Source: an uncultured Acidimicrobiaceae bacterium (GTDB lineage: Bacteria > Actinomycetota > Acidimicrobiia > Acidimicrobiales > MedAcidi-G1). From it: a DNA stretch of 6,882 nt. The stretch covers positions 1 to 6,882 of the forward strand of contig CAJXIS010000115.1 of the NCBI GenBank assembly GCA_913054115.1, in the 5' to 3' direction. A model generated the notes under the pieces. It did not search any database, was not told where the DNA came from, and saw only the letters and a program-made list of their open reading frames with translations. Below are positions 5,744 through 6,882 of the stretch, one piece after another; within the stretch, counting starts at the first letter, position 1; each line of letters opens with the position of its first letter. Position numbers and translations under genes: made by a program.

Positions 5744-6882
5744 TCAGGCCGTGATGCCGAATCGCTCGAGGCCGAAGCAGTCGATGGCGTTGCCGCGCAT
5801 GAGCTTGTAGGCCTCCTCGTCGGAGAGGCCGGCCTCGGTACAGATCTTCGTCGCCACCTCGAGCGTGTGGGGGTAGGTCGAGTCGGCGTGGGGGAAGTCC
5901 ACCTCGAAGCAGATCTGGTCCATGCCGATGATGTCCCGGTTCCGCAGCCCGATCTCGTCGTCGAAGATGCAGCCCCAGATGTGGCCGGGAATGTACGAAC
6001 TGGGCGGCTCGGGAAGGTCGACGCCGAAGGAGGTCCCGCCCCGCTCGGCCCAGAGCTTGTCCATGCGTTCGATCACGTACGGCATCCAGCCGACCTGGCC
6101 CTCGGAGTAGGCGATCCGGAGTCTCGGGAACCGGACGAACACGCCGGAGAGGATGTAGTCGCACATCGACCCCATGGCGTTCGAGAAGGTGAGCGTCGAG
6201 GACACGATGAACGGAGCGTCGGGCGAGGTGCTGGGCATCTTGGACGACGAGCCGATGTGCATGCAGACGACCGTGTCGGTCTCCTCGCAGGCCCGTAGGA
6301 ACGGATCCCAGAAGCGGTCCTTGTCGTGGATGGATGGCAGGCCCAGCGGGTAGGGGTTCTCCGAGAACGACACGGCGAACGAGCCCTTCTCGGCGCAGCG
6401 GTGCACCTCGGCGGCTGCTGCGGCGGGGTCCCAGAGGGGGATGAGGGTGAGCGGGACGAGGCGCCCCTTGCCATCGCCGGCGCACCACTCGTCGATCATC
6501 CAGTCGTTGTAAGCCTGGACGCAGAGCATGGCGAGCTCCTTGTCCTCCCGCTCGTAGAAGGTCTGGCCGCAGAAACGGGGCAGCACGTTCGGGAAGCAGA
6601 TCGAGACGTCGACATGGTTCTCGTCCATGGCGATCAGGCGGTCCTTCTGGATCCAGCCACCGGGGTGGATCTCGTCGAACGTGACGGGGGTGATGTCGAG
6701 GTCGTCGAAGCCGACGGCAGCCGAGAGCTTGGGGAACGGGTAGACGAGGTCGTCGTAGAGCCACCAGTCGCAGGGGGCTCCGCCCTCGACGCCCTTCTCG
6801 TACGAGAAGACGCCGCCCTCGAAGTGGAACACGGCGGTGTCGCGTTCGATGCGTGGGCAGCGGTCCTGGTACTTCGCCGGCA
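5744..6882 (-). CDS. Second Amidohydro_2 family protein (N-terminus cut by right window edge)
   Basis: 378 residues are visible and the frame is still open at 6882. It begins PAKYQDRCPRIERDTAVF, a stretch that in this family follows the N-terminal metal-binding DxH segment, so that segment and the start lie outside the window. The GTG at 6832 is therefore internal. Counting from the first visible residue, the remaining metal site is His208 (VCMHIGS) and Asp328 (FEVDFPHADSTYP), with His331 next to it. The family hallmark ILSGVFVRFPRLRIAYSE plus QVGW ends near residue 264. It shares this core with the other amidohydrolase in the window but differs strongly elsewhere, including a DWWLYDDLVYPFPKL insert, so the two are old paralogues rather than a recent duplication. 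The reaction is hydrolysis or decarboxylation with an unknown substrate. The lipoprotein gene follows 21 bases downstream and may share the operon. Confidence 0.92.
   Translation of the reverse strand, partial: PAKYQDRCPRIERDTAVFHFEGGVFSYEKGVEGGAPCDWWLYDDLVYPFPKLSAAVGFDDLDITPVTFDEIHPGGWIQKDRLIAMDENHVDVSICFPNVLPRFCGQTFYEREDKELAMLCVQAYNDWMIDEWCAGDGKGRLVPLTLIPLWDPAAAAAEVHRCAEKGSFAVSFSENPYPLGLPSIHDKDRFWDPFLRACEETDTVVCMHIGSSSKMPSTSPDAPFIVSSTLTFSNAMGSMCDYILSGVFVRFPRLRIAYSEGQVGWMPYVIERMDKLWAERGGTSFGVDLPEPPSSYIPGHIWGCIFDDEIGLRNRDIIGMDQICFEVDFPHADSTYPHTLEVATKICTEAGLSDEEAYKLMRGNAIDCFGLERFGITA

Noticed and set aside
4517..6298. A 593-codon open frame on the plus strand opposite the lipoprotein and second amidohydrolase.
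   Set aside because: It is an antisense shadow in GC-rich DNA: its middle is a Gly/Arg/Ser run produced by the Ser/Thr repeat, it has no recognisable domain, and both opposing genes have clear family motifs.

Overview
This is a GC-rich, gene-dense window with the codon pattern of a high-GC actinobacterium. Repeated Amidohydro_2 paralogues, a WHG-type TetR repressor, a classical SDR and a solute-binding lipoprotein together resemble environmental Acidimicrobiia-like actinobacteria. That placement is an inference from style, not from a marker gene. There is no rRNA, tRNA, CRISPR array or transposase, and no gene-free stretch of 300 bases or more.

Layout. Positions 1-313 (+) hold the C-terminal ligand-sensing part of an Lrp/AsnC regulator cut by the left edge. 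It converges on a two-gene minus-strand unit made of a TetR repressor (1123-1704) followed by an SDR oxidoreductase (320-1078). Only six bases separate the two convergent stop codons, and a 7-bp hairpin spans both. A 39-bp AT-rich divergent promoter/operator (1705-1743) separates the TetR gene from a plus-strand pair. That pair is a DegT/DnrJ/EryC1/StrS-fold vitamin B6 enzyme (1744-2967) and an Amidohydro_2 metal-dependent hydrolase/decarboxylase (3018-4226). These converge on a minus-strand pair, a lipoprotein with a long Ser/Thr stalk and a type-I periplasmic-binding domain (4274-5722) and, upstream of it, a second Amidohydro_2 enzyme (5744 to beyond the right edge).

How it may work together. 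The TetR protein probably represses both its own TetR-SDR unit and the divergent enzyme pair through the shared operator. SDR, B6 enzyme and amidohydrolase would then form one small-molecule-inducible catabolic or tailoring module. The lipoprotein plus second amidohydrolase look like a separate uptake/sensing-and-cleavage pair. No substrate can be read from the sequence.

The most interesting item is the B6 enzyme. Its Schiff-base lysine position is a histidine, as in the sugar 3-dehydrases RfbH/E1 and ColD. The cysteines that hold the [2Fe-2S] cluster of RfbH/E1 are absent, and its neighbour is an amidohydrolase rather than a sugar pathway. Other points of note are the compact divergent operator with probably leaderless transcripts, and the 57-residue pure Ser/Thr stalk encoded by an imperfect hexanucleotide repeat.
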